Source of the DNA: Styela clava
Lineage: Eukaryota; Chordata; Ascidiacea; Stolidobranchia; Styelidae
Length of the DNA stretch: 64,000 nt
Direction of reading: 5' to 3'
NCBI RefSeq assembly: GCF_964204865.1
Contig: NC_135252.1
Coordinates: forward strand, 19,799,383 to 19,863,382
Shown: positions 1 to 12,777 of the stretch, piece after piece
Layout of the letters: the number at the start of each line of letters is the position of its first letter
Position numbering within the stretch: position 1 is the first letter of the stretch
Translations under genes and position numbers: made by a program
The notes under the pieces: generated by a model
Database searches by the model: none
What the model saw: the letters and a program-made list of their open reading frames with translations, nothing else
Told to the model about the DNA's origin: nothing

Positions 1-963
1 CGAAGATTTGATGTTCCATTGGTGATTGCGAGTTTTCCACTCATCATATCGCGCGCAAAGTCAAGAAATTGCTGACTTCCGAACGGATTGATTCCCATCT
101 TATTGCTGATGTAAAATGCATTATATTAGTTATATTAAAAAATACAGGAACAGGTAAGGTTTTTTTTACTGTATTTTATCTATAGGACTTTTGCTACTTT
201 ACACCGAACACAGCTCTGTTTAAAAAATGCCCCATATATGTAAGATAATGCTGTTTTAAAAAAAAATGAATTTATATATTTATTTGTTTGTCTTCATCCT
301 GCCTACACAAATGTTCGGGAAATACACTTGATTGGACTAACTTCAGTTTAAGGAAACAACAAGCTGAAATAAATACGAAAAATTCTCACCAAGCTGTGAC
401 AAAGTCAACAATAGTCTGTTTCTTTTTTTCAAGCATATCAATTTCGTGCTGGTTTTTCATTTTTTGTTTCTCCCTCTCCAATCTTTCCCTAACTTCCAAT
501 TCTGTCAACTTTTGACTTCGTTTTATTCTTAATTCGTATTCTTTTTCAAGTCTCTTCATTTCTTGCTGGTGTGTGTAGCGATCTTGCGCCATTTCCTCTG
601 TAAAAAATGTCCATCGTGTTTTAATATTTATATATTTGGAACAATCTGAAGTAGGGTTTATATCAGAATATTCATGTGGAATGTAAGTTTCAGTGTCGAA
701 TTGCAGTTGTTGATATTTATCTTTGTGTGGAATTGATTTTACAGTGACTGATTCTCTATAACTACTAGATGCGCAGAACAGAATAAAACATTCAATTTAA
801 TTTTTATTACATAAGTCTGATATATAAATGGCATATTTTGCTTTTCTTAGATAATATTGGCTAAATGATGAAGATTATTTTCAGCTGAAAATGAAAATTT
901 TACAATTATATGGAAATACCTCCAGCAGAAAAACAAAAACTTACTGGAAAATAGAAATCCCAT
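1..963 (-). CDS. MGxxxS coiled-coil protein, copy 1 (3 exons, 3' end outside window)
   Basis: I do not recognise the family. Exon 1 (963-945) encodes MGFLFS plus one base and ends at a GTAAGT donor. Exon 2 (597-390, 208 nt) follows a TTTTTTACAG acceptor and reads KEMAQDR and then a highly charged Lys/Glu/Arg-rich helix with coiled-coil character, ending in phase 2 at GTGAGA. Exon 3 starts at 105 after an ATCAG acceptor and is open to base 1, with GINPFGSQQFLDFAR then MMSGK. The phases (1, then 2) match the copy at 34.9 kb exactly. Gly at position 2 with Ser at 6 and Lys at 7 fits the N-myristoylation consensus, so a membrane-tethered short coiled-coil protein is likely. If the start were the internal Met of MAQDR the lipid anchor would be lost; conservation of exon 1 in three loci argues against that. 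The C terminus lies outside the window. Confidence 0.66.
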
Positions 964-2189
964 AATGAGTTTTACTCGGTCAAATTTAGTTAATTGTTCA
1001 ACTGAGTGTCTCCAAGATCTGGTGTCAACTAAACAATTTAGTTATTTCCTAAAAATCTTTGCAAAACAAAAAAAAGTCAAATATAACATTAAAAACGCTA
1101 ATATTTGATGATTATGTTTAAATCAATTTAACAAAACATTTCGGATTTTTATTGTGCATACAAAAACGTGCATCTACAAGAACATTTTAATGAATTTCTA
1201 TATATTTGAATGGACTGGAGTAATAGCATCTCGTAAGCAGCCGTGGAGTAACAAATTTGGGCAAAAATTATTCCCACTTAGGACGTTCCCGCTAACATTA
1301 AAAAAAGGTTTTTGTAATTTTGAAAAATTTTGCTCTTTTTTTTCAAAAGTTTTTTTTAATTGCAAACATATTAAATTCCACACACCTTTGAGAAACGTTT
1401 GTTTTATCTGACATACCGATATTAGTTTAATAACATGACCAATATAAATTTGAATCTTAGATTCATTTCTTCGAGTTGGAAATATAAGAAAAACCATTCT
1501 TCTCGTTTAACAATTATTGTACGAACATACGTGATTAAACCAACAATCCTCTTATGTGCGCCATGACAATAAAATGTGCTTAGTTAAACATGGTAGATTT
1601 GTAAACATTTTAGATTTGTAACCAGGAAACATGTGTAAAAAAGTGCATGTTGAAAACGTTCCGCACTTTAAACAAAAAATTCATTCTAACATGTTTTATC
1701 GGGCTGTTATATACATCAAAATATACAGTCTACAAATAAATAAAACGAAACTACGGTCACAACTGTGAAGAAAAACATTGCTCATTTTTCGACTGAAAAT
1801 ATTTCAAGATGGCAGTGGGTACTAGATAAAATGAAGTATACAGTATATACCCAGGAAGGCAATTTTAAAAATGGCTGTCGGACTTATTGAGTCTAGTTTG
1901 TTGGGTTTCTGTGAATTATCTGCCATTGATTACCAAGCTCAAATATTGACAATGCGTAGATTTTTGAGATTTTTAGATTTTTAATTCTAGTTCGATTAAA
2001 GATTAGCTTTGCACAAGCAACTTGAATGCGGGCATAGTAGGATGAACACACTCACAATGAAGAAGGTCTATTTATTGTTAATACTTGCCCATCATCTATG
2101 CTGTGCTATATTATTTCAAATGCCACATTTAACAATCCTGCAAGTAGTTTTATTGTTTAGAAAAAAATTATAATGTTTACTCCTAATAT
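964..2189. other. Intergenic, A+T-rich, no gene recognised
   Basis: Open frames at 1154-1411 and 1198-1497 overlap on opposite strands and have no splice signals or recognisable motif. I see only A/T runs here. Confidence 0.5.
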
Positions 2190-2729
2190 TTCGTCCTCCA
2201 ATTTTAATAGTTTTGAAAATGGAAATCAGTTCTTCAGTTTTCGTGAGTGTTTGTTTTGAGGTTCTTGTTTCATTAATTTTTCTATTCTTTCGCGACATTC
2301 CCATTCTCGAATACTTTGTTTTACTTTAACTTTTTCTATCTTGAGCTTTTTCATATTTTTTTGTGTCTGTAGCGATCTTCCGCCCTCTCCTCTGTAAAAT
2401 TTGTATATTTTTTCTTATCATGTAAGGATATTTGAAACAGTATGAAGTAGGTTTTACATCGAAATATTTACGACCCTGCATTTCAAAATGAATAATTTTC
2501 AGTACTACCCAGAATATTCATATACCCAGAACAGAATAAATATTGTGATTCATTTTTTAAAACAAAATTCTTCTGTAGTAATGACATATTCTTAATAATT
2601 CTTTGTTGGGTATGGTGTTTAAATATGACTAGTACGTACAATATGAAATACAGATATGCGTTGTATATTGATATATTGATTGAAATATTAAGAATAAAAT
2701 ATTAACTTACTGGAAAACAGAAATCCCAT
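2190..2729 (-). pseudogene. Degenerate copy of the MGxxxS coiled-coil gene
   Basis: Exon 1 (2729-2711) is intact and reads MGFLFS with the same GTAAGT donor as copy 1. Exon 2 begins at 2391 after TTTTACAG and reads KERAEDRYRHKK, clearly the KEMAQDR exon. A short deletion then shifts the frame to a stop; homology resumes in another frame (KKLKIEKVK, then RERIEKLM). No donor or third exon could be found between about 2190 and 1. The order and orientation match copy 1 just downstream, so the pair looks like a tandem duplication of which this member died. The low-numbered limit is approximate. Confidence 0.6.
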
Positions 2730-2907
2730 AATGCGGTTTGCTCGTCTAAACCAGGTAAATGTCTTGTGTCAACTAAACAATTTAGTACGAGCAAAACTCT
2801 CTGCTAATAAAGTGAAGTCAAACATGCGCTATTATCTGACCATCACATTTTAACAAAAATAAATAAACCTTCTACATACAAAATTGCTACTGTGCATACA
2901 ATAATGA

Positions 2908-3141
2908 GTACTACCGAAGTATGTGAACCAAGATGGCGGACACCGGAACGTAGTATGTGTATCAGGTTAAGGATAGGCAATAATTTTATTTCAATTTTCC
3001 TTAATTTATTTCTATTACGAGTTCATGAACTAGCTAAGTTACTCCCGTAGTATTTGTACCTGAAATTATGGCATAACCATAACCTCGTACAGAAAATACG
3101 TTCCGGTGTCCGCCCTGTTGGTTCAAATATTTTGGGAGTAC
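2908..3141. mobile_element. MITE, GTACTCCCGTAG family, full length
   Basis: The left end reads GTACTACCGAAGTATGTGAA and the right end is its inverse, closing in TTTGGGAGTAC. The terminal inverted repeats are long (about 60 bp) and include GATGGCGGACACCGGAACG on the left with the inverse on the right. The core carries the family's internal segment ACTCCCGTAGTATTTGTACC. There is no coding capacity. Sister copies lie at 7.5, 10.1, 38.2, 57.3 and 59.9 kb. The superfamily is not assigned, because the target duplication is not clear. Confidence 0.75.
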
Positions 3142-4306
3142 CCAATAACGTGCATCTACCTGAGGATTTCAATAATTTAATACATCCGAGGCGGCGGACT
3201 AACAGAGGCTCGTAAGCAACTTCAAGAAATCTCGGTAACAAAAAAAAGATGTCTTGAAAAGCGGTGCCCATATTTAGTAAATGACAACACCATATATGGA
3301 TTCCTTTAAGTTAGCAAAATAAAAAAAAAGGTTCCCTCTCGTTCAAAAATTCATGTGACGTACAAACGTGAATAAACCACCAACCTTTTACGTGCGCCAT
3401 GAGTGAGAGAATTGACTTGGGTAAATATAGTTCAAATTAGTTTTGTTTGAAAAAAGCTTGAAAACATCAGTAAATGCTGGCTGTTAAAAACGTTCCGCAA
3501 TTTGAACAAAATTACAGATTGAAGTCTCTTTCAATCACAATTTACAAGGTAATTTTGCAGATTGAATCCTTATCTTTTATAAGACTGTAACACACACCAA
3601 AGTCTGTCAGGAGTTGAAACAAAATTACAGTCGTATTAGACGGGGTGGGTATCATAACCCCCATTTTGAAATATAAAAAAAAGGATTTTTTGTATCATAC
3701 ATCTCAATTTTTCATAGGTTGAAGCGCTCTTGCACACCACGTTTTCGGACCCACTAGCTGTTACTGTCTAACCTGGCAATTAGAAATGTCAGAGCCCCAT
3801 CCAGTTTCCCTCATTTGAAAATCCACTGCTATGCCCCTGTACTGTACTTGCATTTTCAAGTTAACCTAATATATTGCAACAAAAGCGCTCAATACAAATA
3901 AAAGAAACAAGCAGCGCGAAAGTCTAAGAAAAGTAATTTGAAAGCGATAGAAATAAAGATGGAAAAAAGGGCAAGCAGAGCGTGGTAAAGTTCCTTTTAT
4001 TTGTCAAGGGGGGAATTTGCACTTGAACAAGGAAAAATCAAAGATATCTGAATTATGATTCGAAGTATCGGTTCCTTAAAAGTATATTAACCTTGGCTAC
4101 AAATAAAAGCAGCTTAAATGTGGCCACACAATAACAATAAAAATTCCGCCTGTTTTATAGCAAAATTGAAACTTTGTGACTTTTTGTTTCAAAATGTCTC
4201 CCGAACATGATGAACATGTTTAAGTGTTTCATACAAACGCCAACATACGTGCTGATTAAAATTCTACATCAATTGAAGAGATATAGCCACATTGTTATGA
4301 TATCTT
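3142..4306. other. Intergenic with a dispersed-repeat fragment
   Basis: No gene seen. The stretch 3715-3840 (CCACGTTTTCGGACCCACTAG region) resembles 20455-20560 and appears to be a fragment of a dispersed repeat. The rest is unremarkable A+T-rich sequence. Confidence 0.4.
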
Positions 4307-5270
4307 TCTACCCACGTGCATCTGCACCCGTTAACGGCACCCAGGACATTTGCACTTGCATACAGATTGTACGAATGCATACTTGCACCTGCGTAATTTT
4401 ACACCTATGGACATTAGCACCTATGGACAATTGCTCTCTCATTAATTGTAGGTTCGGACATTTGCACTTGCATACGAATGCACATTTGCACATGCATAAT
4501 ATTACACCTACGGACATTAGCAACATAAGTTTGCACCCACATACACATTCCACCCATGGACAATGCATCCATGAACGTTTGCACCCTCGTACGTTTGCAC
4601 CCACAGACCTTAGCACCCACATACAAATACCAGCCATAGACATTTGCACCGGTGAACATTTACACATATGGAAAGAAGCCCTTGAAGTATACCAAGTTTT
4701 ATTTCAACTTGACGCATATAAATTAAAAAACTATTTTTATGACAAGTTATGGATGCGAATTCTTTGCAAGCGTGCAAACAACTTGCTCGGTATGAATTTC
4801 GACCAAATGTCTGTCGGTACATATTACTGTGGATGTTAATGTACGTGGGTGCTAATATCCAAGGGTGCCAATATTCACGATTCCATATGACTGTGGGTGC
4901 ATATGACTGTTCGTCCAAATGTTAGTGGGTGCGTTTTATTACCAATCCCACTAAAGAAGATGTCGAAATACCTATATAGATATGTTAAAGTGCAAATGCA
5001 CTGGGTGCCAATTTACATGCGTACATATGACTGTGCGTGCAAATGTTCCGGCTGAAAATGTCAAGTGCAAAGTTCTCGGGTGTATATGTCTGTGGGCGCA
5101 AATGCATTGGGTGCAAATGTACCCGGATGCATATGACTAGGTGCGAATGTCCGCGAGTTAAATCTATATGCGGGTTTTAGAATATTTGGGTGAAAATGCT
5201 TGTGGATTCAATTGTTTGCGGGCGCATATGACTGTGTGTGTAATGTCCGGATGCAAATGATCAAAATATT
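4307..5270. mobile_element. Foldback-like repeat with minisatellite arms
   Basis: The left arm (about 4307-4665) is a diverged tandem array of a 16-bp unit close to GCACCCACGTACATTT. The right arm (about 4836-5270) is the same unit in the opposite orientation (GTGGGTGCAAATGT). Between them lies a core of about 170 bp without the unit. Core and right flank are matched, in part in inverse orientation, at 33.2-33.6 kb. Long inverted arms built of short tandem repeats around a core are the classic shape of foldback elements. The 210-codon open frame through the left arm is a by-product of the repeat. Confidence 0.55.
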
Positions 5271-7021
5271 GCATGAACACAAATTGAAGCTATTAGCAAC
5301 ATTGTAATGCGGTGCAACTGTGTCTGAGTTCATTTCCGTCTACTGTATTGTGTGCGTTCGCGTTGTTTTATTCATCACTGGGTAATATTAGAAATCGTTA
5401 GTTTTAAACACATCTTTTTCCTCTGCGAAATTTACCAAAAAAACTATTACAATCGGCGGCGATGTGCAAGGCAAATTTATACCTCAGTAGCAGATCAATC
5501 GGTGCATTTATTTTCGAAGTTTATGTGATTCCTGGCATGATTGGTTAATCCAGTAGTTTCTAATTATTCCTTTCCTCTCTTTGCCTATTTTGTAACTATG
5601 TGCATAAAAAGTAAGTTGTTTATTCAATTTCATCATTATCCAGTGTCAGTTAAGTCACTCCCACTTAGGCGTCCCCGTTTTGTACAGTTTACGGTTTGTT
5701 TGATTAGGTTACACAGCCTTGCACTAATAAGGCACAACTGCAGTTAACAACAGTAATTATGATGATTGTACAGCGCAGTTGTTTGCATTTCGTATTTTTG
5801 TCTTTAGTTTGTGAACAATCCAAGTAAAACGTTTCCAATTCGTTAACAAAAACGGATTTCATAATGAGCATAGGTGAGCTGTTGCTGCTGGTTTTTTTCT
5901 CATTTGCTCTGTGTTTCGAATTCCCTCAAAATGCGTCTGACATGACTCAATAGCCGGAATGGATGCTTTGATTTAACTATCATTCGAATTTTAATTTGAT
6001 CAACTTTGATGTGAAGCGTTAGTCCAGGGTCGTCCAATCCGTGGCCCGCGGGCCACATGTGGCCCGCCGATGAGTTTCGAGTGGCCCGGGCTGTATTTTC
6101 GAAATTAAATTAAAAAAAATTGAGTAAAACTTCTATTTTGATACAAACAATTTTTTTCATTTTACTTATATGCGCTCTGCTAGCCCTTTCAAACGAGCCA
6201 TGAGTGCCATCACCAACTGGAAGATATCGATACATAAATAGTAGCTTACACACTTGGGAAGAATGGCAGTTTTAATGACCTCATAATTTGGCAGCACGTA
6301 CTCGTACAAGCAAGTTTTTTTCACAGATCAACCACGTCAAATCTCCTGTGAGATCACTAATTCTTGACAGTCATATGGAAAATTCGCTTCGCATTGCTAC
6401 ATCGTCCATTTCAGCGAATATTGACAAACTTTTTAGCGAAAAACAGTGCTAAAAAAATTATTGTAATAGTGAGGTAATGCGTTATTTGTGGTGCATTTTA
6501 GACATTAATATTTATTTATTGTTATTTATTATTTATCATTGTGACAAAAACCGATGTAAGCAGATAACAGATTAAACAATATTGATCCATAGAACCTGGA
6601 TGACTGTATTGTTCTTGGATATTCTAAATTGTGTACTTGAAGTATTTGAAAATACACATCTTCAATAGACAATAAATTTAGATAAATGATGATTAAAATT
6701 TAATAATTGGTTGAAAAAGATATTAAATTTGTATAGTGTTGAAAACGTCGAAAACAAGTGAAAAAAAATATGTAATTTTAGCATAAGTGCTTACAGTGAC
6801 TTCAGTGCTGATTAGTTTATAATTCTGTTTTTGTGCTTGTATGTCCTCCCGTATGAAACCTAAACAAAAAATAAAGACATAGGCTACGTAAAACTATGTC
6901 TAATAAAATACAATTATAAACGTGATTGGGTTTCTGGTGTATCGGAACTAATACTAATTTGGTGCAAAGAAATAAATAAATAATTTTTGAAAATTACGGA
7001 GGAAGATATATATCAAAATTT
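5271..7021. other. Intergenic; partial hAT-type end near 6.02 kb
   Basis: At 6023-6090 the sequence CAGGGTCGTCCAATCCGTGG followed by CCCGCGGGCC is the typical end of a hAT-type element rich in GGCCC motifs. I could not place its other end. The rest of the interval shows no gene. Confidence 0.4.
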
Positions 7022-7103
7022 GGTACTCCCGTAATGTATGTACCAGTTTAGAGTTAGGCCAAAATTTTATTCAGATTTTCCTTATTTTAGTTCTATTACG
7101 CGG
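7022..7103 (+). mobile_element. MITE fragment, GTACTCCCGTAG family
   Basis: Partial copy that begins GGTACTCCCGTAATGTATGT and carries the family's CCTTATTTTAGTTCTATTAC segment, then loses similarity at about 7103. Confidence 0.6.
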
Positions 7104-7516
7104 TGCAGGTACGCACAATTCACAGGTACGCAAAATCAGTATCAATGAATGAAACACAGATAATGCGCATTGAACCAAAAATGGTACTTAAATACTTTTG
7201 AGGCTATAGTGTAATGTACAAACAATGGGGCGGAAGTTTGATAAACGATTTCACGCTGAAAATGATGTCATGATGCTGAACCGATTCCACACTGAACATG
7301 ATGTCATACACATACAACAAAAAGTAGAAAATATGATGGGAATTTTATCGAAAATATTCTCGAATCGAATAAGTGTTATCAAAAAACTCGAATTCTACTT
7401 ACCTGGAGCAGTACAATAATCATCTGCGAAGAGGTGATTCAAATATTGATGGAGTTAATATATCGATCCATGATTCCTAACTGTTCGCAAGAGTTCAGGT
7501 CTGGGTTGAATTGAGG

Positions 7517-7748
7517 GTACTCATGTAGTATGTGAACCAAGATGGCTGACATCGGAACATAGTATATGTACCAGGTTAGGGTTTGGCCATAGTTTAATCC
7601 AATTTTCCTTATTTTAATTCTGTTTGAGTTTGGGGATTAGCCAAGTTACTCCCGTAGTATTTGTACCAGAAATTATGGTCTAACCCTAACCTGGTACACG
7701 TACTACGTTCCGGTGTTTGCCATATTAGTCCACATACTAAGGGAGTAC
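7517..7748. mobile_element. MITE, GTACTCCCGTAG family, full length
   Basis: Starts GTACTCATGTAGTATGTGAA and ends in the inverse CACATACTAAGGGAGTAC. The inverted termini span more than 60 bp including the GGAACATAGTATATGTACC block and its complement. The internal segment TTACTCCCGTAGTATTTGTA is present. Noncoding. Confidence 0.75.
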
Positions 7749-8957
7749 CGACTTGAGTATAATAGTTTTCCGTGCATCCCAATATGCCAGGTTCATATTG
7801 CTCATGCAGACTTCATAGACAGCAATAAACGAGGTTTTAAACTTATACATCCATTATGAGTCATTTTGAAGTTCAGACAGGTTTATAGACTAAATATGCC
7901 AAAGAGAAGAAAAAAGTTGGATCGAATTGCCACGTACAAATAATATGAGATTTCTTTGCTAATACCTTATCACGTACAAATAAAATACTTTTTAAATTTT
8001 AATATAATATTTTTAACTGACTATTGATCTTTATTTTAGGCAGTCATATTTTGTTTTGTCTGAAGAAGTTAGACTATTTATCGAAAGCTAACAAATATAC
8101 TTGCTATTTCGTTGAAAGAGATTATGTTATATTCATTTTTCTTTCTTATACTATCTCGTCCAAGCATCCCTGTGGAAACTGACAAATAAGGTTCCGGAGT
8201 AGAAAGTAAACAAGGAGAAAGGACTTGCAGTTCAGTACACAATACCCTAATACAACCCAAATAAAATAAGCTTGCGTTGTTTTTATGCATCTAAACTTGC
8301 ATTGGAAAACATTTCGAATAAATATAGTGGATGTACAAACATAAGAAATTATTCCCACAGCATTGCATTTTCCTATGATAAACTGTATGTGAGGTGTTTG
8401 GCATAAAGGAAGTGAAATAATAATCATTCATATCCAGGTGTCTATTATCGTGTATGATTTAAAAAAAAAGAAACAACAAAAGCATCATTAACACTCTTTT
8501 TGTCAAAAAGAGAGAATGGAAGTGCTCTATACGAAAGAGTGTGGCCAATTAATCTAAACACGATATAGTGCGATGCAAATTGTGTTGATTTTCATTTCGT
8601 TGTGTGAGATTGACATGGATTACTGTTTCCTGAAATTGAGGTCTCTGGTTTAAATTATAGTTAGAAGCTACTGAATTACAGAGTTAAATAAATGTTGATT
8701 CAAGGATAATTTCGCATCTATTTATTAAATTCTATTTTCTCTCAAAATTATTTTGCTGTCCGAAATTGGCAAAGGGCTTTACAGATAAAGTGAGTCTTGC
8801 GAACAAAATAATAAAGTTGGTAACATTTTTAGGTGTATAGGCAATAAATGACAGGAAGGAAAAAAAGTTGCAAAAGTAACCTTTTACATTTCAATATACC
8901 AGTGGCTAAAGTTTTTATTTTCTTTTTGATCAAATTGTGGAATGGAATAAAATTTTC
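7749..8957. other. Intergenic, no gene recognised; possible Penelope-type trace
   Basis: The only notable stretch is 8050-8090 (TTTTGTCTGAAGAAGTTAGA), which resembles the motif next to the Penelope-like relic at 45.07 kb. Open frames at 8078-8427 on the minus strand overlap one another and show no splice logic. Confidence 0.35.
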
Positions 8958-9163
8958 GATACTGCCGTAGTGTGTGTACCGGGTTAGGCCATAATTTTAT
9001 TGCGATTCCTCGTTTTAGTTTTATTACGAGTTCGGAGACTGTCTGTGTTAGCCAAGTGAATATACCCCCTGCCTATAGGTTTCAGTTCTTTTACACAACT
9101 TGTTGTAAAATAAGCGAACAAAATTAGTTACCTCCATATTATTACACACACTTCTGGATCTCC
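8958..9163. mobile_element. MITE, second subfamily of the GTACTCCCGTAG group
   Basis: The left half matches the main family (CCGTAGTGTGTGTACCGGGTTAGGCCATAATTTTAT region and the ACGAGTTCGG segment). After about 9040 it switches to a different right half (AGCCAAGTGAATATACCCCC, then TAGGTTTCAGTTC), ending TTACACACACTTCTGGA. The same chimeric layout occurs at 12.9 and 57.6 kb, so this is a stable subfamily and not a one-off recombination. Confidence 0.65.
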
Positions 9164-9578
9164 AAATTTTTAATATTTTTAATCGTTTAGGTAGATAAGC
9201 GGAATGCTGATAAGAGAACTTATCACAATTATGCTTATCTGAATAGCAAACCAATTAATTGTTTTAAATGCGTGAACTCGAACAAAACAATTCCCAATAT
9301 TGTTGAAAACAATTTCATTTTATCTTTTTTAGAAATTGATGTCCAAATCAGTCTATCCTAAATAACTTTGCTTGTCTACCCTTTAACGTAAGACTCTGTC
9401 TCTCCAACAAAAGACCTTTATTTTTGGTTTAGAAATGATTCTTTAGCTTGATAGGATACATTTCATGACATCCCAATTTCATGCGTTTTATTTCAGATTG
9501 TTTAATTGTTATGCTTTGTTTCAGAAACAAATTTAGTTTTTATTAAAAAGAAGTTGACGGAGTATTTGAAGAAATACC

Positions 9579-12500
9579 ATGAAGTTGTTTCTAGTTGCAT
9601 GCTGGCTAATAATTGTGGCGTCTACAGGTTAGTAACTTCGATGACTTTTTGAAAGTCACTAAACAAGCACCGAGCAACTGCAATTGCATTAAAATCGCCG
9701 AAAAGATTTTTTTTAAATGTAGCTTTTTACATGTCCTTAAATGTCAGTGACTTTTTATTACACGATCTTGTTCTGAGCAAATAGTTTAAATAAATGTAAA
9801 AACTCGTTTCTTATCATATCATTTTTGTGATAATAAATGCAGAAATGTTCAACTACTTAAAATATATTATTTTCTCTTCAAGTTGGAATATATCTTTATC
9901 AGTATGGTATATAGGTTGACAATGAATTTCAATATTCTCTATACTTATCTTCTTATATTTAGTCCTCTCAACACCTATCTCTATTAATTTATTTTACCTT
10001 TTTCAAGTTTTGAAAAATATTTTACCTTTAACAATCCTTTGCTGTGAAAACTAGCAATACCCTTTCAGAATGCTCCTCTCCTCTTCATTGCAAAATAAAT
10101 GATCACCAGATATAATAAACTTGTCATTTGGGTGCACATGTAGTATGTGAACCAAAATAGCGGACATCGGATCCGTAGTATGTGTACCTGGTTGGGGTTA
10201 GGATAAGATATGGATAATTTAAGATCTAAATACTACGGAAGTCACTTGGCTAGTCCCCGAACTCCTAAAATAACCAAAAATGGTAAACTAGAATAAAATT
10301 ATGTCCTAACCTTAACCTGGTATACATACTACATTCCGGTCCCGCCATCTTGGTTTACATACTACGAGAGCGCCGTCATTTGAATATCGTCATCAATACA
10401 ACGATTTTAAGTTCTATTCGAAACGTTAAAACTTCTTTTCCATAACTGTGTTAGTGTCGATAACACATCTGGGGTTAAAATCCCATGCCCCCATTTTACC
10501 CAAGTCTCAATAAATTGGGTGGGCAGTGCCGAAACGAAATAAATTGTCCTCATCAATATAGAAGCTTATATATCAGTGACTTTCTTTGGCGAAAAGCGTC
10601 GAGTGAGCGTTGTATGTTATGGCATATTATTATTTTTCTTTTGTTTAATTTTTTTAATTATTGTATGTAATGGCATAGCCGAGAGGATAAAATATTATAT
10701 GATATTTATTTTATATTTATTTTACCTCTTATTGATTATTTATTTACCAGGATATGCTATTCAGTGTTATGTTTGCAGCGACTGCAGCGATGTGACGTTA
10801 TTGGAGAAAAATCAGTTGGTGAACTGCTCGTCTTCTCATTCAGCTTGCCAGAAAACAACCACAAATGGTTGGTACACTAAAAACCGATATTTTAAGGTTC
10901 ACTCTTTGGGATCACAAAGATGTAATTTGTGGAAAGAAGGGCTCAAAGTTAATATCTTATAGACATCTATCGCCAAAAGTATTATTTGTTTATCACATTT
11001 AACTAAAAATTCAGTCTTTTTGAATTAAGTCACTAATTGAACTTTTTGCAGGAGATTATTTTGCAGAACTCATACCTTAACGATCTATTCCGTCTACATA
11101 TTTTCTATCGCGCGTCTTTGTTTTAAGAATCAAAAATTGGTGTTCAATTTTTCTAATTGTCTCTTTTTGAATGCAAGCGAAAAATGCCTCTTAAATTTTA
11201 GCGTTTTATACCAAATATAATGAAGATTAAAGAAATCTCGACTTCAATCACAGCTTTTTTTTTTTTAAAATGTATCATATAAACTACCACAATGGAGCAC
11301 TGTACCATTCTCATTAATTTAAACACAGAAAACAAAAGCCGGAATAAGGAAGTATTTAATATTTTGATGCCGCTCAATGAAATTTTATGATCACGCGCTG
11401 CTAACTGAATGTAGCAAATACATTGTATTTTGTTGCATTTTGAACTGTGTAATTTGCGTTCATTTGAGTATTTTTTTAAACAGTTAAAATTGCGCAAGTT
11501 ATTAACTGTACTAGGATTAATGGTTTAAGAGTCTTGTTGCACACTAACACAAATATATTTTTATAATCCCTTGTTTCCCAAACGAGAGGCCCCCCATAGG
11601 GGAGTCGTAGGCATTTTCTTAGTGGACGTGAAGCTGATTTAAAAATATTTTTATATTTGCCCATGCTTCTTTTTTAATTTTTTTAATTTAGGATATTTAC
11701 GTTCCATCCACGTATTTTCAACGTGTTTTTGGATAAAACATACTTTCGCCTTACTACCTGTTATTTTTAGCTTATCATTAGCAAGTTATTTTTGAGGTGG
11801 GTTGTGAGATTTGAAAAATTCTAAAAAGATTGCACGGTGTAAAAAGTTCGAGAATGATTATACTATATATTATTCAATGTATGTTTCTAGATTCTGTTTC
11901 AAGAGGCTGTAGTACAAGTGCTGCCGAAGTCTGTGTTACAATAGCTGCGGGAAGATTTTGCATCTGCAACGGAGGTAAAATTTGATAATTTGTATGAAAA
12001 TTCTTGGTTAATATCATTGTTAGAAACACGATTGATTTTGAAACATTTTATATATAATTTAAACATGAGCAAGGATCGACAAATTCAAAAATATTTTGAT
12101 AGATAATCGATGAAACAAAGCGTTACAGTTTGGAACTAAAGTAGGAAGAAACTTATACCAATAGTTCGGACTTTATTACAAAATTAAAAATTTATATCCT
12201 TAGCATTTTTAATTAATTTACTTGTGAAGAAGTTTGGTACACATCGTTCCATCCCATGCCTGACAAATAGTAGACGGCTTCCATCTTGTGTTGGTTTTCG
12301 ATGGTTGTAGTTAGTTTTATCGAGTAATAATGAGTTTTTGGTAGACTTTCGACGGTTATAGCGAATTTTGGGCGATTTGGTGTTTTTAGTGATGACCTTA
12401 AAAAATATAAGTTCTTATGTTTAACATTCAGTACAATTCTTGTCTTTTTTAACTTTGGCAGTGTCTTTGATATTGACTTTTATTATTGTTTTGTGCATAG

Positions 12501-12649
12501 ATCGCTGCAACTCGGAGAATGTCTTCCCTGCCGAATTATTCTATACTTTTCCCACAACAACCAGTGGAGCAAGCCATACTCTGCAGAATCTGTACGTTGT
12601 TTCCCACCTTGTCCGTGCTGCTTGTGTTGTTGTTCTATTGTTAAATTAA
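9579..12649 (+). CDS. Secreted or GPI-anchored Ly6/uPAR (three-finger) protein, 4 exons
   Basis: Exons 9579-9627, 10751-10867, 11891-11974 and 12501-12649, all in phase 1, join to a 132-residue precursor. Residues 1-17 are a hydrophobic signal peptide (MKLFLVACWLIIVAST). The mature part has ten cysteines (22, 25, 28, 42, 49, 62, 70, 79, 81, 86) ending in FCICNGDRCN, the CxCx4CN-type signature that closes the LU domain. After the domain comes a Thr/Ser-rich stalk and a hydrophobic C terminus (AACVVVLLLN), as expected for GPI attachment. Ly6 proteins act at the cell surface as receptors, co-receptors or channel modulators; the ligand cannot be read from sequence. Exon 2 uses a weak donor (GTTGGT), but the stronger GTACAC four bases on would break the frame. 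An ATTAAA lies at 12778. The full ten-cysteine pattern makes the family call firm; the GPI anchor is likely. Confidence 0.85.
10131..10377. mobile_element. MITE, GTACTCCCGTAG family, in intron 1 of the Ly6 gene
   Basis: Begins GTAGTATGTGAACCAAAATA and ends in the inverse GGTTTACATACTACGAGAG. The internal segment AGTCACTTGGCTAGTCCCCG is inverted relative to the 7.5 kb copy. It lies between exons 1 and 2 of the Ly6 gene. Confidence 0.7.
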
Positions 12650-12777
12650 AGAAAGGAAATTGAAATGGATATTTCTCATACGGGTTGTAGCATTGAACCT
12701 CTTACAATTCAAACTCTATGTGAATTTATTAATTAGATTATGAGGCTTCTTTGTTTCACGTATAAACGTTTTTGCAA

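Noticed and set aside
4207..4839. Plus-strand open frame of 210 codons with many His, Thr and Cys
   Set aside because: It runs through the 16-bp minisatellite, which is open in several frames on both strands; the amino-acid periodicity follows the DNA repeat.
7225..7419. 64-codon frame with a duplicated RFHxExDV motif
   Set aside because: The 33-nt duplication is interesting but no splice sites, paralogue or domain support a gene.
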